Positions 1 to 8,943 of a stretch of DNA of 64,000 bases are shown piece by piece. The notes beneath the pieces were generated by a model. The model was not told where the DNA came from. It saw only the letters and a list, made by a program, of their open reading frames with translations, and made no database searches. Position 1 is the first letter of the stretch. Every line of letters starts with the position of its first letter. Source of the DNA: Haliscomenobacter sp. Lineage in GTDB: Bacteria; Bacteroidota; Bacteroidia; Chitinophagales; Saprospiraceae. A program made the translations under genes and the position numbers. The stretch spans positions 12,517 through 76,516 of the forward strand of contig JADJHZ010000017.1 in assembly GCA_016707205.1 (NCBI GenBank), in the 5' to 3' direction.

Positions 1-8
1 CTTTAACA

Positions 9-251
9 ATGCCCTCAATCACCATCACCTTACAGCGGGAAAAATGCATTGGCTGCAATTATTGCGCAGACCATGCGCCTGAGTTTTTCCGGATGAGCAA
101 GAAAGACGGAAAAAGCAACCTACTCCTCTCGGCAGAGAAAAGAGGATTTCACACCGTGCGCACCCCCCGGGCCGAAGCGTTGGAAGGACTTGAATCGGCA
201 GCCAGGTCCTGCCCGGTAAAGATCATTAAGGTATCCCTCAACAAACGCTAA
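9..251 (+). CDS. Single-cluster [4Fe-4S] ferredoxin
   Basis: Small 80-residue ferredoxin, a soluble cytoplasmic electron carrier. The N-terminal part carries CIGCNYC (Cys13, Cys16, Cys19) and the C-terminal part carries Cys68 in SCPVKII, which is the CxxCxxC...CP set for one [4Fe-4S] cubane; there is no second cluster motif. Only eight bases of the window precede the ATG, so upstream partners and promoter are outside view. The gene converges on the protease gene and the two 3' ends overlap by four bases. The redox partner cannot be inferred from the neighbours. Confidence 0.85.
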   Translation: MPSITITLQREKCIGCNYCADHAPEFFRMSKKDGKSNLLLSAEKRGFHTVRTPRAEALEGLESAARSCPVKIIKVSLNKR

Positions 252-2200
252 TTCTGCGCGTTCGCGGAGTTGTTTACATCGCCGTATTTAACACCGACAA
301 AGTCGACATCCATTCGATCGCCTGCAAGCGCGCCAATCTGGAACAGGGTTGGCAAGGCCGCAGAGCCTTGGAACGGGCTGGGCGCATTGGGAAACGATGC
401 GTTGGCAGGAAGAAATATCCACGCCGGCACAAACTTAAACTCCTGATCAAGCCCCAGGATTACCTTCCGGATCTGAATCAAGTCCAGCGTCGAAATCGTT
501 CGCGAAAGGTTCACATCCGAAGCAATCCACTGGAATGGGCTCGTCATACCCTCGACATTGAGGATGTGTTTCTGCACTTTGATGAGATCCGCTACCGAGC
601 AGCCGTTCAGCGAAACATCCTGCTTGGTCGCCGATATCTCGATGGATTCCCCTATCGGGACGCTGTTAAAGGAATACCTGCCCAGCGAATCCGTTTTGGT
701 GCTCACCGTAAGTCCTCCTCCCGACAGTAAACTGACCGAGGCATTGGCAACGCCTTTTCCGTTTTCCATGACAACTTTCCCCGCAACAATACCGGTAGCG
801 TTAAGGGAATTCTCCATGCCGTCCATCGTAAGCTGGAGGGTTCCTTCGGGATCGAGCCAGTCTTTCAGCCGGGTAAGGGCGCTTCCTCCCCCTTCCCAAG
901 CCATGAATAAGCGGCCAAAGTAGGCTGTTGAACCAGAACAGGAGGCAGCCCCTCCGTGCAAGTGCCCCACCACATGGCGGTCCTGATTTAATAAAGCAGC
1001 GCCGGAAGACCCGATATCAAAACTGCCCAAGTCGAACCGGGAGCGGAAATGGTGCTCCGGCGGAGTCGTCACGTCGTTGTTCCAAATGATGGAATCCCTG
1101 AAAATACTGATCCCATCGTCATCCAGCGACAGCTTTTTAATATCTCCCCGAGGGTGATGGATAATTGATCCAAAGGAAGGCGCGGCGATCGTCCGGTTCC
1201 ACCCCAGGAAATAGGCTTTAAACGATCCGGGAACGGCATACTTTAGCTCCAACAGCAAGAAATCGTTTTCCCGGCGCCCCGAAAGCTGGATACAGCCTAC
1301 GATCGACTGATAAGGCGGCTCCCCTGCGGGGTTCTCGCAAGAGGACGATTCATAATTGAAATCAAACCTCCAGAAATCATATAACGGGATATACCCATCC
1401 TGGCAATGAAAGGCGGTCAGCATTAAGGGGCGGCCATCCTGCCGGGTGTTGTTCATCAGGTTGCCGGTACAAAAACCGGTCCCCTCCTGTACCACGAGCA
1501 TAATCCGGCAGACGCCCCGCTTTTCTTTCGCCAGATCGGCGCCTTCTCCGCAATGAATGTTGGTATGGCAAGTGTCCGAGGCGCCGAACCCCAGTTCATT
1601 ATCCAGGCTGCCCGCCGTGGAAAAACCGGAGGAGAGAAGATTCTCCCGGTGGTAGGCGTAATCCACCCGAAAAACATGCAGCCTTCCCTGGCCGCGAACG
1701 GCAGCGGGTTCCCAATATTCCAACACCGAGGACTCGCCCTGGGCTACTCCGGTTACAAATTTCCGGGAAGAAGTGTTGTCCTTTGACGTAAACGGCCCGA
1801 GAACGGTTTTCCTGTCTGCACTGTACATGAACAGGCTGGCCCCGGCCGGAAGGAAAAAATCGTCGTAAAGAACAACCAGCCCTAAAGCGTCTTTGGCTTC
1901 GAGCTGAAGCCGCCACAACCGGCTCCCATCGGGCAAATCTGCCCAGGTACCGGAATTATACAACCCAAAGTCTGCTTTCAGGGGAACAGCAAACCGGGTG
2001 CCTGGCTGGATAGCATCTTCCTGCCGGACCCGCCGCAGATCTGGCTGCGGAAGCCGGTTCATCTTAAGTCCGGCCTGGTATAGGCGGTCCTGAATCGAGG
2101 GGCGAAAAGAAAGCGGTAAATTCGCCCGTTCGTTTTGGGAAAACACTGGCGCGAAGGTTAGAAAAACCAAAAAAATGGAAAGGTAAACGTTAGATTTCAT
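248..2200 (-). CDS. Secreted lysyl-endopeptidase-like serine protease with dockerin-like tail
   Basis: Exported trypsin-fold protease. I place the start at the ATG at 2200 because it opens directly into a signal peptide (MKSNVYLSIFLVFLTFAPVFSQ); the open frame extends 34 codons further upstream without one. The middle region shows the chymotrypsin-fold triad signatures LTAFHC (His), NDFLLLELK (probable Asp) and GSSGAALL (Ser), with paired cysteines as in lysyl endopeptidases. A carboxypeptidase-regulatory-like beta domain follows (GIVAGKVVMENGKGVANA), then two dockerin-like calcium segments (SVADLIKVQKHILN and STLDLIQIRKVILG). The end, KYGDVNNSANAQN, carries no obvious T9SS sorting domain. 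The leader contains a TATAATCCCAT motif shared with the 19.5 kb modules. Substrate specificity is inferred only from family resemblance. Confidence 0.8.
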   Translation of the reverse strand: MKSNVYLSIFLVFLTFAPVFSQNERANLPLSFRPSIQDRLYQAGLKMNRLPQPDLRRVRQEDAIQPGTRFAVPLKADFGLYNSGTWADLPDGSRLWRLQLEAKDALGLVVLYDDFFLPAGASLFMYSADRKTVLGPFTSKDNTSSRKFVTGVAQGESSVLEYWEPAAVRGQGRLHVFRVDYAYHRENLLSSGFSTAGSLDNELGFGASDTCHTNIHCGEGADLAKEKRGVCRIMLVVQEGTGFCTGNLMNNTRQDGRPLMLTAFHCQDGYIPLYDFWRFDFNYESSSCENPAGEPPYQSIVGCIQLSGRRENDFLLLELKYAVPGSFKAYFLGWNRTIAAPSFGSIIHHPRGDIKKLSLDDDGISIFRDSIIWNNDVTTPPEHHFRSRFDLGSFDIGSSGAALLNQDRHVVGHLHGGAASCSGSTAYFGRLFMAWEGGGSALTRLKDWLDPEGTLQLTMDGMENSLNATGIVAGKVVMENGKGVANASVSLLSGGGLTVSTKTDSLGRYSFNSVPIGESIEISATKQDVSLNGCSVADLIKVQKHILNVEGMTSPFQWIASDVNLSRTISTLDLIQIRKVILGLDQEFKFVPAWIFLPANASFPNAPSPFQGSAALPTLFQIGALAGDRMDVDFVGVKYGDVNNSANAQN

Positions 2201-2510
2201 CAGTAATGGGATTATAATGGACATCTGGCAAAACCAACACAAGATTCGTATATGGACCAACTTACGAAACTCCTGAGCCAAGGCGCGTATCCGATTTACC
2301 ACCCCGGAACGTCTGCCCTAAAATGCCCAGGAAGTGGTTCAAAAATCGATAGCGGGATTTAGCTCTTCCTTAGGCAGGAACCGAATACCTCAAGGAAGCA
2401 TGTGTGTTTGGTTATGAGTAAAAGGAGCGGCAGCCCTTTGAAGCAAAGGTAGGGATTTTCAACTGGTTTTTCTGAAAATAATCCAGTGCAAAGCGCCGCC
2501 TTGCGAACGC
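2201..2510. other. Intergenic leader region, no gene seen
   Basis: About 310 bases between the protease start and the end of the next gene. It holds the protease leader, including an ATTATAATCCCAT motif at 2206-2218 read on the minus strand. I see no tRNA, strong hairpin or further reading frame. Confidence 0.5.
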
Positions 2511-3608
2511 TCAATTCCATAGCACGGGCGCCTTTTTCAACGTAATTTCCATTTTCATCACAGGGGCCTCCTGGGTTTCCAGATAAATCGTTTCCTTGTA
2601 CGTCTTCACGGCGGCAACCGCCATCACGCGCAAGCTCACATCCACTGCGTCGAGAAGGTTGTCGTTGCTTAGCTTAAACTGTACTTCCCCCTGCGTCAAA
2701 TGGGTATGCCTGGCAAAAGCAGCGGGCCCATCTCCCTGATCGACGAGCTTGCCCCCGGCGCGCACCTCGTACTGGATATTATCGCCTTTTCCCGGAGGAA
2801 GGAAAAAGCTGACGCCATCGATGGCAAGGGATGCCAGCGCGCCATAAGGCCCTGCTAATACACCGAAGTTTTTCACCGCATTGGTTGCTGATTTGGCAAA
2901 CTTCGCTGCCCGGTTCGCTTCCCGGTATTGTCCTTCCGCCTCCTCCCCTACCCCGATCCAGTAAGCCCAGGAGATGACTTCGTAGCTACGGCCAGGCTCT
3001 TCGTAGTTTTCAGGAAGGACGACTCTTACCAAACTGCTGGATTCTTCGTAAAAGTTTCCTCGGGAGTGTACCCGCTCCTTCTTGTCGATCAGATTGACGA
3101 CGGCCGTATCCACCCGCACCAGATCCCAGCGCCGGCGTTCCAACTGCCGGGTTTCGATCTGAGCCGGGCGATCCTGATAAACCGTATCGTATTGCTCAAC
3201 CCAGCGGACCGCCGTCCGGAATCCCCGGGTCTGCGCACTGCCCGGAATCCGATGGATCTTCACTTTGCAATTTTTTTCCCTCCGGTCGTTGGCAAAGCGG
3301 AAGCGGAAAACCGCGTTGCGCTGAACATAGATCACCTTTTCCTCCACCAGCGCCGTTTCCAACTCCTGGAACCGAAGCTGGTCCGGATACTCCGCAATTT
3401 CCACTTTGGCGACAGGCAAGCCTCCGGTCTCTTCGAAACGGAAAACCAGACGGTCCCCTGCTGCGAAACCATAATATAACTCCTGCACGTCATCGCCCTT
3501 AAGGCGCAGGGTAAGGTCGCACACCTCTACCGGGGTCTCGGTCTGCGCCGGCAACAAGCCGGGCGCCATGGCAGTGAATAAAAAAACCGGTACGAAACGG
3601 GTTAGCAT
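2511..3608 (-). CDS. Exported protein of unknown function
   Basis: I do not recognise this 365-residue protein. It begins with a signal peptide (MLTRFVPVFLFTAMAPGLLPAQ) and is otherwise soluble and beta-rich. A glycine- and alanine-rich stretch around residues 240-270 (FGVLAGPYGALASLAIDGVSFFLPPG) may contact a membrane or pack in a core. It lies 12 bases downstream of the small lipoprotein gene on the same strand, so the two are probably co-transcribed. The signal peptide points to the periplasm or cell surface. No catalytic motif is visible and no function is proposed. Confidence 0.65.
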   Translation of the reverse strand: MLTRFVPVFLFTAMAPGLLPAQTETPVEVCDLTLRLKGDDVQELYYGFAAGDRLVFRFEETGGLPVAKVEIAEYPDQLRFQELETALVEEKVIYVQRNAVFRFRFANDRREKNCKVKIHRIPGSAQTRGFRTAVRWVEQYDTVYQDRPAQIETRQLERRRWDLVRVDTAVVNLIDKKERVHSRGNFYEESSSLVRVVLPENYEEPGRSYEVISWAYWIGVGEEAEGQYREANRAAKFAKSATNAVKNFGVLAGPYGALASLAIDGVSFFLPPGKGDNIQYEVRAGGKLVDQGDGPAAFARHTHLTQGEVQFKLSNDNLLDAVDVSLRVMAVAAVKTYKETIYLETQEAPVMKMEITLKKAPVLWN

Positions 3609-3620
3609 AGGAAATGCGTT

Positions 3621-4202
3621 TTATTGAGGGGCCGGTCCAAATAAAATCTCCAGCACGCGCATCCCCACAGCGCCAAGGGCTTCCCCATCCTGCGCTTCCG
3701 ACGGGCTGAGGGGCTGAGGAATTGCTGCTGCGAGCCCATCGGGCGTATTGGCTTTGCGCAACGCTCCGGAAAGGAGGTCCGTCTGGCTATAATACCAGCG
3801 GCGTTCCTCGAATCCCTTCTTTCCCGGGCGGCGCTCCTTGAATTGGACGACCCGTCGGTTATACAAATAATACCATTGTTCCACTTCCCGAATCTGGCAG
3901 TAGGCCAGCAAAGGCATAGCGGATGTGTCGGCGTAAACGGTAACTTCCCCCCGCTGCCCGCTGGAAAAATCGACCGTCTGGGGGCCCCTAAGGTCCATTC
4001 CGCTCAAGTTGGCGTCAATAGCCGCGGTATACGCGTCAATCGCTTTTTGGTCCTTCGGTCCTCCATCGTCCTTTACCTCAATTTCAGGCGCCTGCGCCTC
4101 GGTTGCGGGCGTTTGTTCAGAAGCAGGTTTGGCTTCCTTTCGGCAGGAAGCAATAGACAGTATAAGCGCAACAAGTGAAAAAACAGCAAGTAACCGGTTC
4201 AT
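3621..4202 (-). CDS. Lipoprotein of unknown function
   Basis: Predicted lipoprotein with a hydrophobic signal ending in the lipobox SIASC, then a low-complexity linker rich in Lys, Pro, Ala and Glu. The remainder has aromatic clusters (EQWYYLYNRR, ERRWYYSQTDLL). I chose the ATG at 4202 because it starts the signal peptide compactly (MNRLLAVFSLVALIL); an ATG five codons upstream at 4217 is equally open. It is followed after 18 bases by another exported unknown on the same strand, and the two probably form one transcription unit. I do not recognise the family. Confidence 0.6.
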   Translation of the reverse strand: MNRLLAVFSLVALILSIASCRKEAKPASEQTPATEAQAPEIEVKDDGGPKDQKAIDAYTAAIDANLSGMDLRGPQTVDFSSGQRGEVTVYADTSAMPLLAYCQIREVEQWYYLYNRRVVQFKERRPGKKGFEERRWYYSQTDLLSGALRKANTPDGLAAAIPQPLSPSEAQDGEALGAVGMRVLEILFGPAPQ

Positions 4203-4274
4203 CGTTTTTCTTTGCAAGTTTTAAAAAATCTTCGAATTCCTGCAATCTACCTGATGCGAATTCGGCCCGTATAC

Positions 4275-6296
4275 CTATTCGCGGCGGAGAATGTCTTCCT
4301 GAGTAAACATGACAATAGCGGAATAAGCAGGAACAAGGAGATTAAACGCCCGGAACGTGCCCAGCCCTTCCGGGTGGGCCGCGTCTACGTTGACCGCGAT
4401 GGTCCAGTTAACCGGCGGGACGGCTACCCCCTGGTATTCCGGACTGCCGTTAAAAATGACCATAATATTTTTCCACGAATCCCCATTGGCGTGATCGGTG
4501 AGGATATAGCTGATCACGTTCTCGTTCTCGTGTTCCACAAACGTGAGGCGCTCCCGTATCATAGCGGCAGAAGGCATGCGAAATGCCGGGTGCAGCTTGC
4601 GGATAGTGATGAGCGCCTGGACGTAATCAAATAACTCGGCATTGGTTTCTTTCCAGGCCCAGTTGATCTGGTTGATGCTGTCGGGGGATTCAAACGAGTT
4701 CTCCACGCCCTGTTTGGTGCGCAGCATTTCCGAGCCGGCGTGGAGGAAAGGCACGCCCTGGGAACTCAGCACCATAGCCATAGCCAGCTTCTGCATGCGA
4801 AACCGCAGCCCGCGGGATTTTTTTCCTGCCGAAAGGGCCAGGCGGTCCCACAGCGTGTGGTTGTCGTGGCAGGAAACATAGTTGATCGCTTGGGCAGGTT
4901 CGTTCGCCCAGGGCGCTTTGGCATAATTTACCTGGGAATAATCGACCTGCGGGTGAAAAACCGCGCCTACGATTCCAAACTGAACGCTTTGCTTCAATCC
5001 AGGCTTACCGGAAATAAACCCCGTATCCGTGGGGCTAAACACATGCCCGCGCAGGCCATCGCGGAATTCGTCGCTAAACGCCGCAATCCGGTCCAGTTTT
5101 AAGGTGTTGGCCTTTAATGCTCTCAGCGAATCGGGCAGGGGCGACCCGCTTGCCGTCCACCCTTCCCCATAGATAAAAATGGAGGGATCGACCTGGTCCA
5201 GCGCTTTGCGGACCGCGTTCATGGTTTCGAGGTCGTGAATGCCCATCAGGTCAAACCGAAACCCATCGACATGGTATTCTTTGGCCCAATAGACAACCGA
5301 CTCCACGATAAACTTCCGGACCATGGCCCGCTCCGAAGCGATTTCGTTGCCGCAGGCCGAGGCATTGGAGAACCCGCCTTTGTCGTCCTGCCGGTAGTAA
5401 TACCCGGGGACCAGTTGGTTGAACAGCGACTCCTCTGTCCATCCGGTATGGTTGTACACCACGTCCATCACCACGCGCAGCCCGGAGGTGTGCATCGCCT
5501 GGACCATCTGCTTGAATTCCCTGATCCGCACCGCGCCATCGAAGGGGTCGGTGGCGTAGCTCCCTTCGGGCACGTTGTAATTCTGGGGGTCGTAGCCCCA
5601 GTTGTAGGGTGCTTTTTCCAGTGGGAGGCGCTCGTCTATAGAGCGGAAGTCAAAGACCGGCAACAGGTGCACGTGGGTCGCGCCCAACTGCCGGATATGG
5701 TCCAGGCCGGTGATCTGTCCGTCTGGACTAAGCGTTCCTTTTTCCGTAAACGCCAGGTATTTGCCAGGGTAGCGGCTTCCCGAAGAGGGATGGGAAGACA
5801 GGTCGCGGACGTGCAGTTCGTACAACACGATATCGTTGTAACTTTTCAGCTCCGGGCGCCGGTCCATATACCAATTGGCGGGATGGGTGTCTTCTAAATC
5901 AAGGACCTGGGCGCGCATCCCGTTGACGCCCACCGCTTTGGCGTAGGGGTCAGGCACGGGATTCGACCATTTGCCGCGAATCTGGGTCTGGAACGCGTAA
6001 AAACGCCGCTTCAGGTCCCCTTTAACGACCGCTTTCCATACGCCTTGCCCGGAGGGGTCCATCTCGATGATGCTTTGGGGTTCTCCCCCTTCGCCGGCCT
6101 GGTACAACAGCAGGCGCATGGATTTGGCGGAAGGCGACCATACCTTGAAGGTAGAACTGTCGGACGTGTAATTCAGCCCAAGATCTTTCCCGGAATAGAC
6201 CGGGTAGTCGTTGTAGTTCATGGAAGCGTTTCTTGCGGTTTGGCCTGCAAGGCTTTGTACGGCAAGGCTTAGAGCCGCTATATACACGTATTTCAT
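4275..6296 (-). CDS. pulA: Type I pullulanase (alpha-1,6-glucan debranching enzyme, GH13)
   Basis: Debranching enzyme that hydrolyses alpha-1,6 bonds in pullulan, glycogen or starch fragments. A signal-like N-terminus (MKYVYIAALSLAVQSLAGQ) suggests export. An N-terminal CBM48-type beta domain (about residues 40-130) precedes the GH13 barrel. The type I pullulanase signature YNWGYDP is at about 231-237. The other conserved GH13 regions are VVYNHT (279-284), DGFRFDL with nucleophile Asp349, GEGW with acid/base Glu378, and CHDNHTLWD (about 476-484). The length of 673 residues fits the family. It has its own gap from the downstream lipoprotein gene and no obvious starch-utilisation neighbours. 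Confidence 0.93.
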   Translation of the reverse strand: MKYVYIAALSLAVQSLAGQTARNASMNYNDYPVYSGKDLGLNYTSDSSTFKVWSPSAKSMRLLLYQAGEGGEPQSIIEMDPSGQGVWKAVVKGDLKRRFYAFQTQIRGKWSNPVPDPYAKAVGVNGMRAQVLDLEDTHPANWYMDRRPELKSYNDIVLYELHVRDLSSHPSSGSRYPGKYLAFTEKGTLSPDGQITGLDHIRQLGATHVHLLPVFDFRSIDERLPLEKAPYNWGYDPQNYNVPEGSYATDPFDGAVRIREFKQMVQAMHTSGLRVVMDVVYNHTGWTEESLFNQLVPGYYYRQDDKGGFSNASACGNEIASERAMVRKFIVESVVYWAKEYHVDGFRFDLMGIHDLETMNAVRKALDQVDPSIFIYGEGWTASGSPLPDSLRALKANTLKLDRIAAFSDEFRDGLRGHVFSPTDTGFISGKPGLKQSVQFGIVGAVFHPQVDYSQVNYAKAPWANEPAQAINYVSCHDNHTLWDRLALSAGKKSRGLRFRMQKLAMAMVLSSQGVPFLHAGSEMLRTKQGVENSFESPDSINQINWAWKETNAELFDYVQALITIRKLHPAFRMPSAAMIRERLTFVEHENENVISYILTDHANGDSWKNIMVIFNGSPEYQGVAVPPVNWTIAVNVDAAHPEGLGTFRAFNLLVPAYSAIVMFTQEDILRRE

Positions 6297-6412
6297 GGAT
6301 GATAAATTAGACGTTAGCTGTTAGACGTTGGACGATAGCCGATGCAAATGTAACGCATTGGGAAGGAAGGATAATATAAAAAAATGAAATGGCCTCGTGT
6401 ATAAAAAAGCCC

Positions 6413-6420
6413 TAACTTTG
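6413..6420 (+). promoter_or_regulatory. Candidate Bacteroidota -7 box for the Uma2 gene
   Basis: TAACTTTG matches the TAnnTTTG consensus exactly and ends 22 bases before the ATG at 6443. No clear -33 box is seen. Confidence 0.45.
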
Positions 6421-6442
6421 AATCAGACCGAAAAGCACTGTG

Positions 6443-7000
6443 ATGGAAATGAAATCATCTGTTCGCCGGGTTTCTGTGGCGGAATACCATAAAATGGCCG
6501 AAACAGGCATGTTACCGGAGCGCGGAATCGAGTTAATTAACGGTGAAATTATCGACATGAGCCCCATTGGAAGTAAGCACGCGGCAATGGTTGACCGGCT
6601 GAATCAATTGGTTTCGCGCCAGCTTGACGATCAGTTTATTGTTCGGATACAAAATCCAATCCTCGCAGACGGGTTTTCTGAACCGGAACCCGATATTGCC
6701 GTGGTATACTACCGGGATGATTTTTACGAAAACGAGCATCCCAAAGGCGCCGATTCGCTCCTGATCATTGAAGTGGGGGATAGTTCGGCGGCTTTCGACC
6801 GGGACGTCAAGCTGCCGCTTTACGCAGCAAGCGGAGTGCCTGAATGCTGGCTGATCGACCTGGCCGGGCAAGTCATTTACACCTTCCGGGCGCCTGACGG
6901 AAATACATACCAACTCTCCGGGCGCATAGATAAGGGCGAAATAGCGAACGCCCACCACCTGGGCCTGACCATAGACACCCGCCAAATTTTCCGGAAATAA
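6443..7000 (+). CDS. Uma2 family (DUF820) PD-(D/E)XK-type endonuclease
   Basis: Member of the Uma2 or DUF820 family, restriction-endonuclease-fold proteins that are common in cyanobacteria and some Bacteroidota and whose role is unsettled. The nuclease core is visible as EPEPDIAVV, then LLIIEVGDSS, then a lysine in DRDVKLPLYAASGVPECWLID, which fits the D...ExK pattern. A GTG three bases upstream (6440) is in frame, but the ATG at 6443 is the more ordinary start. The gene is alone on the plus strand, with a TAnnTTTG promoter box upstream and a strong hairpin downstream. No toxin or antitoxin partner is visible. Confidence 0.8.
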   Translation: MEMKSSVRRVSVAEYHKMAETGMLPERGIELINGEIIDMSPIGSKHAAMVDRLNQLVSRQLDDQFIVRIQNPILADGFSEPEPDIAVVYYRDDFYENEHPKGADSLLIIEVGDSSAAFDRDVKLPLYAASGVPECWLIDLAGQVIYTFRAPDGNTYQLSGRIDKGEIANAHHLGLTIDTRQIFRK

Positions 7001-7024
7001 CCCAAAGGAATAGCTTCTAAAAAC

Positions 7025-7050
7025 GAAGGGCGCCCCTGGGGGCGCCCTTC
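7025..7050 (-). terminator. Strong hairpin terminator between Uma2 and tRNA-Glu genes
   Basis: A perfect 12-bp inverted repeat (GAAGGGCGCCCC and its complement) around a two-base centre. On the minus strand it is followed by GTTTTTAG, so it most likely ends the tRNA-Glu transcript. On the plus strand it could also stop the Uma2 message, but no T-run follows there. Confidence 0.65.
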
Positions 7051-7056
7051 TCCTGG

Positions 7057-7128
7057 CAGTCCGTACGGGAATCGAACCCGTGTTTTATCCGTGAAAGGGA
7101 TACGTCCTAACCCCTAGACGAACGGACC
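7057..7128 (-). tRNA. tRNA-Glu (anticodon UUC), second of a tandem pair
   Basis: A 72-base cloverleaf on the minus strand. The acceptor stem GGTCCGT pairs with ACGGACT, the anticodon loop CCTTTCACG gives anticodon TTC, and the T-arm is GGGTTCGATTCCC. A CCA end is encoded at 7054-7056. It is identical in sequence to the copy at 7151-7222, 22 bases away, and is probably co-transcribed with it. Confidence 0.95.
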
Positions 7129-7150
7129 AGATACAGACAAAAAAAGGTGG

Positions 7151-7222
7151 CAGTCCGTACGGGAATCGAACCCGTGTTTTATCCGTGAAAGGGATACGTC
7201 CTAACCCCTAGACGAACGGACC
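7151..7222 (-). tRNA. tRNA-Glu (anticodon UUC), first of a tandem pair
   Basis: Identical 72-base tRNA-Glu with encoded CCA at 7148-7150. It is the promoter-proximal copy: a -33/-7 promoter lies about 75 bases upstream on the minus strand. Both copies share the acceptor, anticodon (TTC) and T-arm sequences. Confidence 0.95.
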
Positions 7223-7295
7223 ATGCTGTTGCAACCCTGTTTTGAGAAAAAAGCTACGGAATGTTAACTAAATGCTATTTTTTTCAAAAGCGTTG

Positions 7296-7327
7296 CAAAT
7301 ATATAACCTTTCGGCAAAAGACAAAAA
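7296..7327 (-). promoter_or_regulatory. Promoter of the tRNA-Glu pair (Bacteroidota type)
   Basis: On the minus strand TTTTTG (7322-7327) is followed after 18 bases by TATATTTG (7296-7303), a full match to the TAnnTTTG -7 consensus with normal spacing. Transcription would start near 7288, about 65 bases before the first tRNA. Confidence 0.65.
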
Positions 7328-7683
7328 GGTGGCGGGTAAAAAGTTTTTACCTTCGCAATAAGAAAAGAGGCCAAACCCGCGCACTGTAAAAACTATTCGC
7401 TTCGGAAATTAGTTCACCCTATTTCTCTTTTAAACGATTTTTATAATTCAAAACATTATTCCGCAACACAAAAAGCCCGTTCTTTTAAAAAAAATTGATT
7501 ATCAGAATATTGCAAATTTTTATTAATTGATATCATTCAAACCATATAGTCAAAAACCAAGCTACTTTTCTCACCAAAAAGCCAGACAAAAATCACCAAA
7601 TAAAATTTGTAAAAAAACTTTCCTTTTTTGTCAATTATTGTTACATTTACACTAAGTAAATAACCTATAAATTTTACTCGCCC
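7328..7683. other. AT-rich leader region upstream of gap
   Basis: A long AT-rich gap between the divergent tRNA promoter and gap. A weak -7-like TACATTTA (7642-7649) lies about 35 bases before the gap ATG and is the best promoter candidate; its -33 box is not clear. No open frame or structured RNA is recognised. Confidence 0.35.
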
Positions 7684-8673
7684 ATGGCAAAACGAATTGC
7701 AATCAACGGGTTTGGCCGAATCGGCCGCTTGACGTTCCGCGAACTCCTGAAGATGGATGACGTGGAGGTAGTCGCTATCAACGACCTAACCGACAACAAG
7801 ACCCTGGCCCACTTGCTCAAGTACGATTCCACGCAGGGCAAGTTTCCGGGCGAAGTACATGCCGACGACCATTACATCTACGTCAACGGCGCTAAAATCA
7901 GCGGTTTGGCGGAAAAAGACCCTGCGCTCCTTCCCTGGAAAGACATGAACATCGACATCGTGATCGAATCTACCGGTCGGTTTGTCGACGTTGAAAAAGC
8001 AGGCCTGCACCTCAAAGCCGGCGCTAAAAAGGTGGTCATTTCCGCTCCGGCCAAAGGCGAGGGCATTCCTACCATCGTACTCGGAGTGAACGACGAACAG
8101 ATCAGCCCGGACTTCAACATCTATTCCAACGCTTCCTGCACGACCAACTGCCTCGCGCCAATGGTCAAAGTACTGGACGACGCCTTTGGAATTGAGCAAG
8201 GCTTCATGACGACGATCCATGCCTATACGGCGGATCAGCGCCTCCAGGACGCGCCGCACTCCGACCTGCGCCGCGCCCGCGCCGCCGCGCTCTCTATCGT
8301 GCCTACCAGCACGGGCGCTGCTAAAGCCGTTGGCTTGGTGCTTCCTCACCTCAAAGGCAAACTCAACGGCAACGCAATGCGCGTTCCGGTGCCCGATGGT
8401 TCCGTAACGGACTTTACCGTCACCCTGAAAACAAAAGCTACCGTCGAGGAAATCAATGCCGCCTTCAAAGCAGCATCTGAAAACCGGCTCAAAGGCATTC
8501 TGGAATATTGCACCGACCCGATCGTCTCTGCCGATATTATCGGAAATCCCTACTCCTGTATTTTCGACAGCGAACTGACGATGGTCATCGGCAATACCGC
8601 CAAAGTGGTAGGCTGGTACGACAACGAAGCCGGCTATTCGGCTCGCCTTGCCGAACTGGCGCTCAAGATTTGA
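7684..8673 (+). CDS. gap: Glyceraldehyde-3-phosphate dehydrogenase, type I
   Basis: Glycolytic enzyme converting glyceraldehyde 3-phosphate, NAD+ and phosphate to 1,3-bisphosphoglycerate in the cytoplasm. The Rossmann loop is NGFGRIGR (residues 8-15). The catalytic site is ASCTTNC with Cys152, and the general base is His179 in MTTIHAYT. The phosphate-site segment STGAAKAVG and the C-terminal WYDNEAGYS are intact. At 329 residues it has the normal length, and Asp34 in AINDL fits NAD rather than NADP preference. It is followed by a hairpin and then pgk, the enzyme for the next step, so the pair is functionally linked even though a palindromic element separates them. Confidence 0.97.
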   Translation: MAKRIAINGFGRIGRLTFRELLKMDDVEVVAINDLTDNKTLAHLLKYDSTQGKFPGEVHADDHYIYVNGAKISGLAEKDPALLPWKDMNIDIVIESTGRFVDVEKAGLHLKAGAKKVVISAPAKGEGIPTIVLGVNDEQISPDFNIYSNASCTTNCLAPMVKVLDDAFGIEQGFMTTIHAYTADQRLQDAPHSDLRRARAAALSIVPTSTGAAKAVGLVLPHLKGKLNGNAMRVPVPDGSVTDFTVTLKTKATVEEINAAFKAASENRLKGILEYCTDPIVSADIIGNPYSCIFDSELTMVIGNTAKVVGWYDNEAGYSARLAELALKI

Positions 8674-8692
8674 TCAGGTCTCTAACCCAAAC

Positions 8693-8721
8693 GAGGGGCG
8701 CTTCCCTTTCGGGGCGCCCCC
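8693..8721 (+). terminator. GC-rich hairpin downstream of gap
   Basis: GGGGCGC (8695-8701) pairs with GCGCCCC (8714-8720) around a 12-base loop, 21 bases after the gap stop codon. The following sequence is only moderately T-rich, so it may attenuate rather than fully stop transcription into pgk. Confidence 0.45.
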
Positions 8722-8751
8722 TTCACTTTGCTCGTTGCGTTCCGCCGCTCC

Positions 8752-8907
8752 GGGCCTGTTTCAAAAGACGGTTTTTGCCCAAGGCAGCCAAAAAATAGTT
8801 TCTTTTTTCAATTCTAATAAAAAATTGCTTTGCAATTTTTTATTAGAATTGAAAAAAGAAACAAAATTTCATGCCGGTGGCAAAGATTGGTCTTTTTAGA
8901 CAACCCC
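8752..8907 (+). mobile_element. MITE-like palindromic element, copy 1 (upstream of pgk)
   Basis: A 156-base non-coding element with imperfect terminal inverted repeats (GGGCCTGTTTCAAAAGAC at the left, complement of GGGGTTGTCTAAAAAGAC at the right). Its core, 8798-8862, is a perfect 31-bp stem with a TTT loop. A second copy, whose internal arms are inverted, lies downstream of pgk at 10179-10335. The tips resemble insertion-sequence ends, but there is no transposase, so it would need an enzyme acting in trans. It ends 36 bases before the pgk ATG, so its hairpin would lie in the pgk leader. Confidence 0.75.
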
Positions 8908-8943
8908 TGTTTCTCTTTGCCATGTCCCTTTAAACTTCAGGTC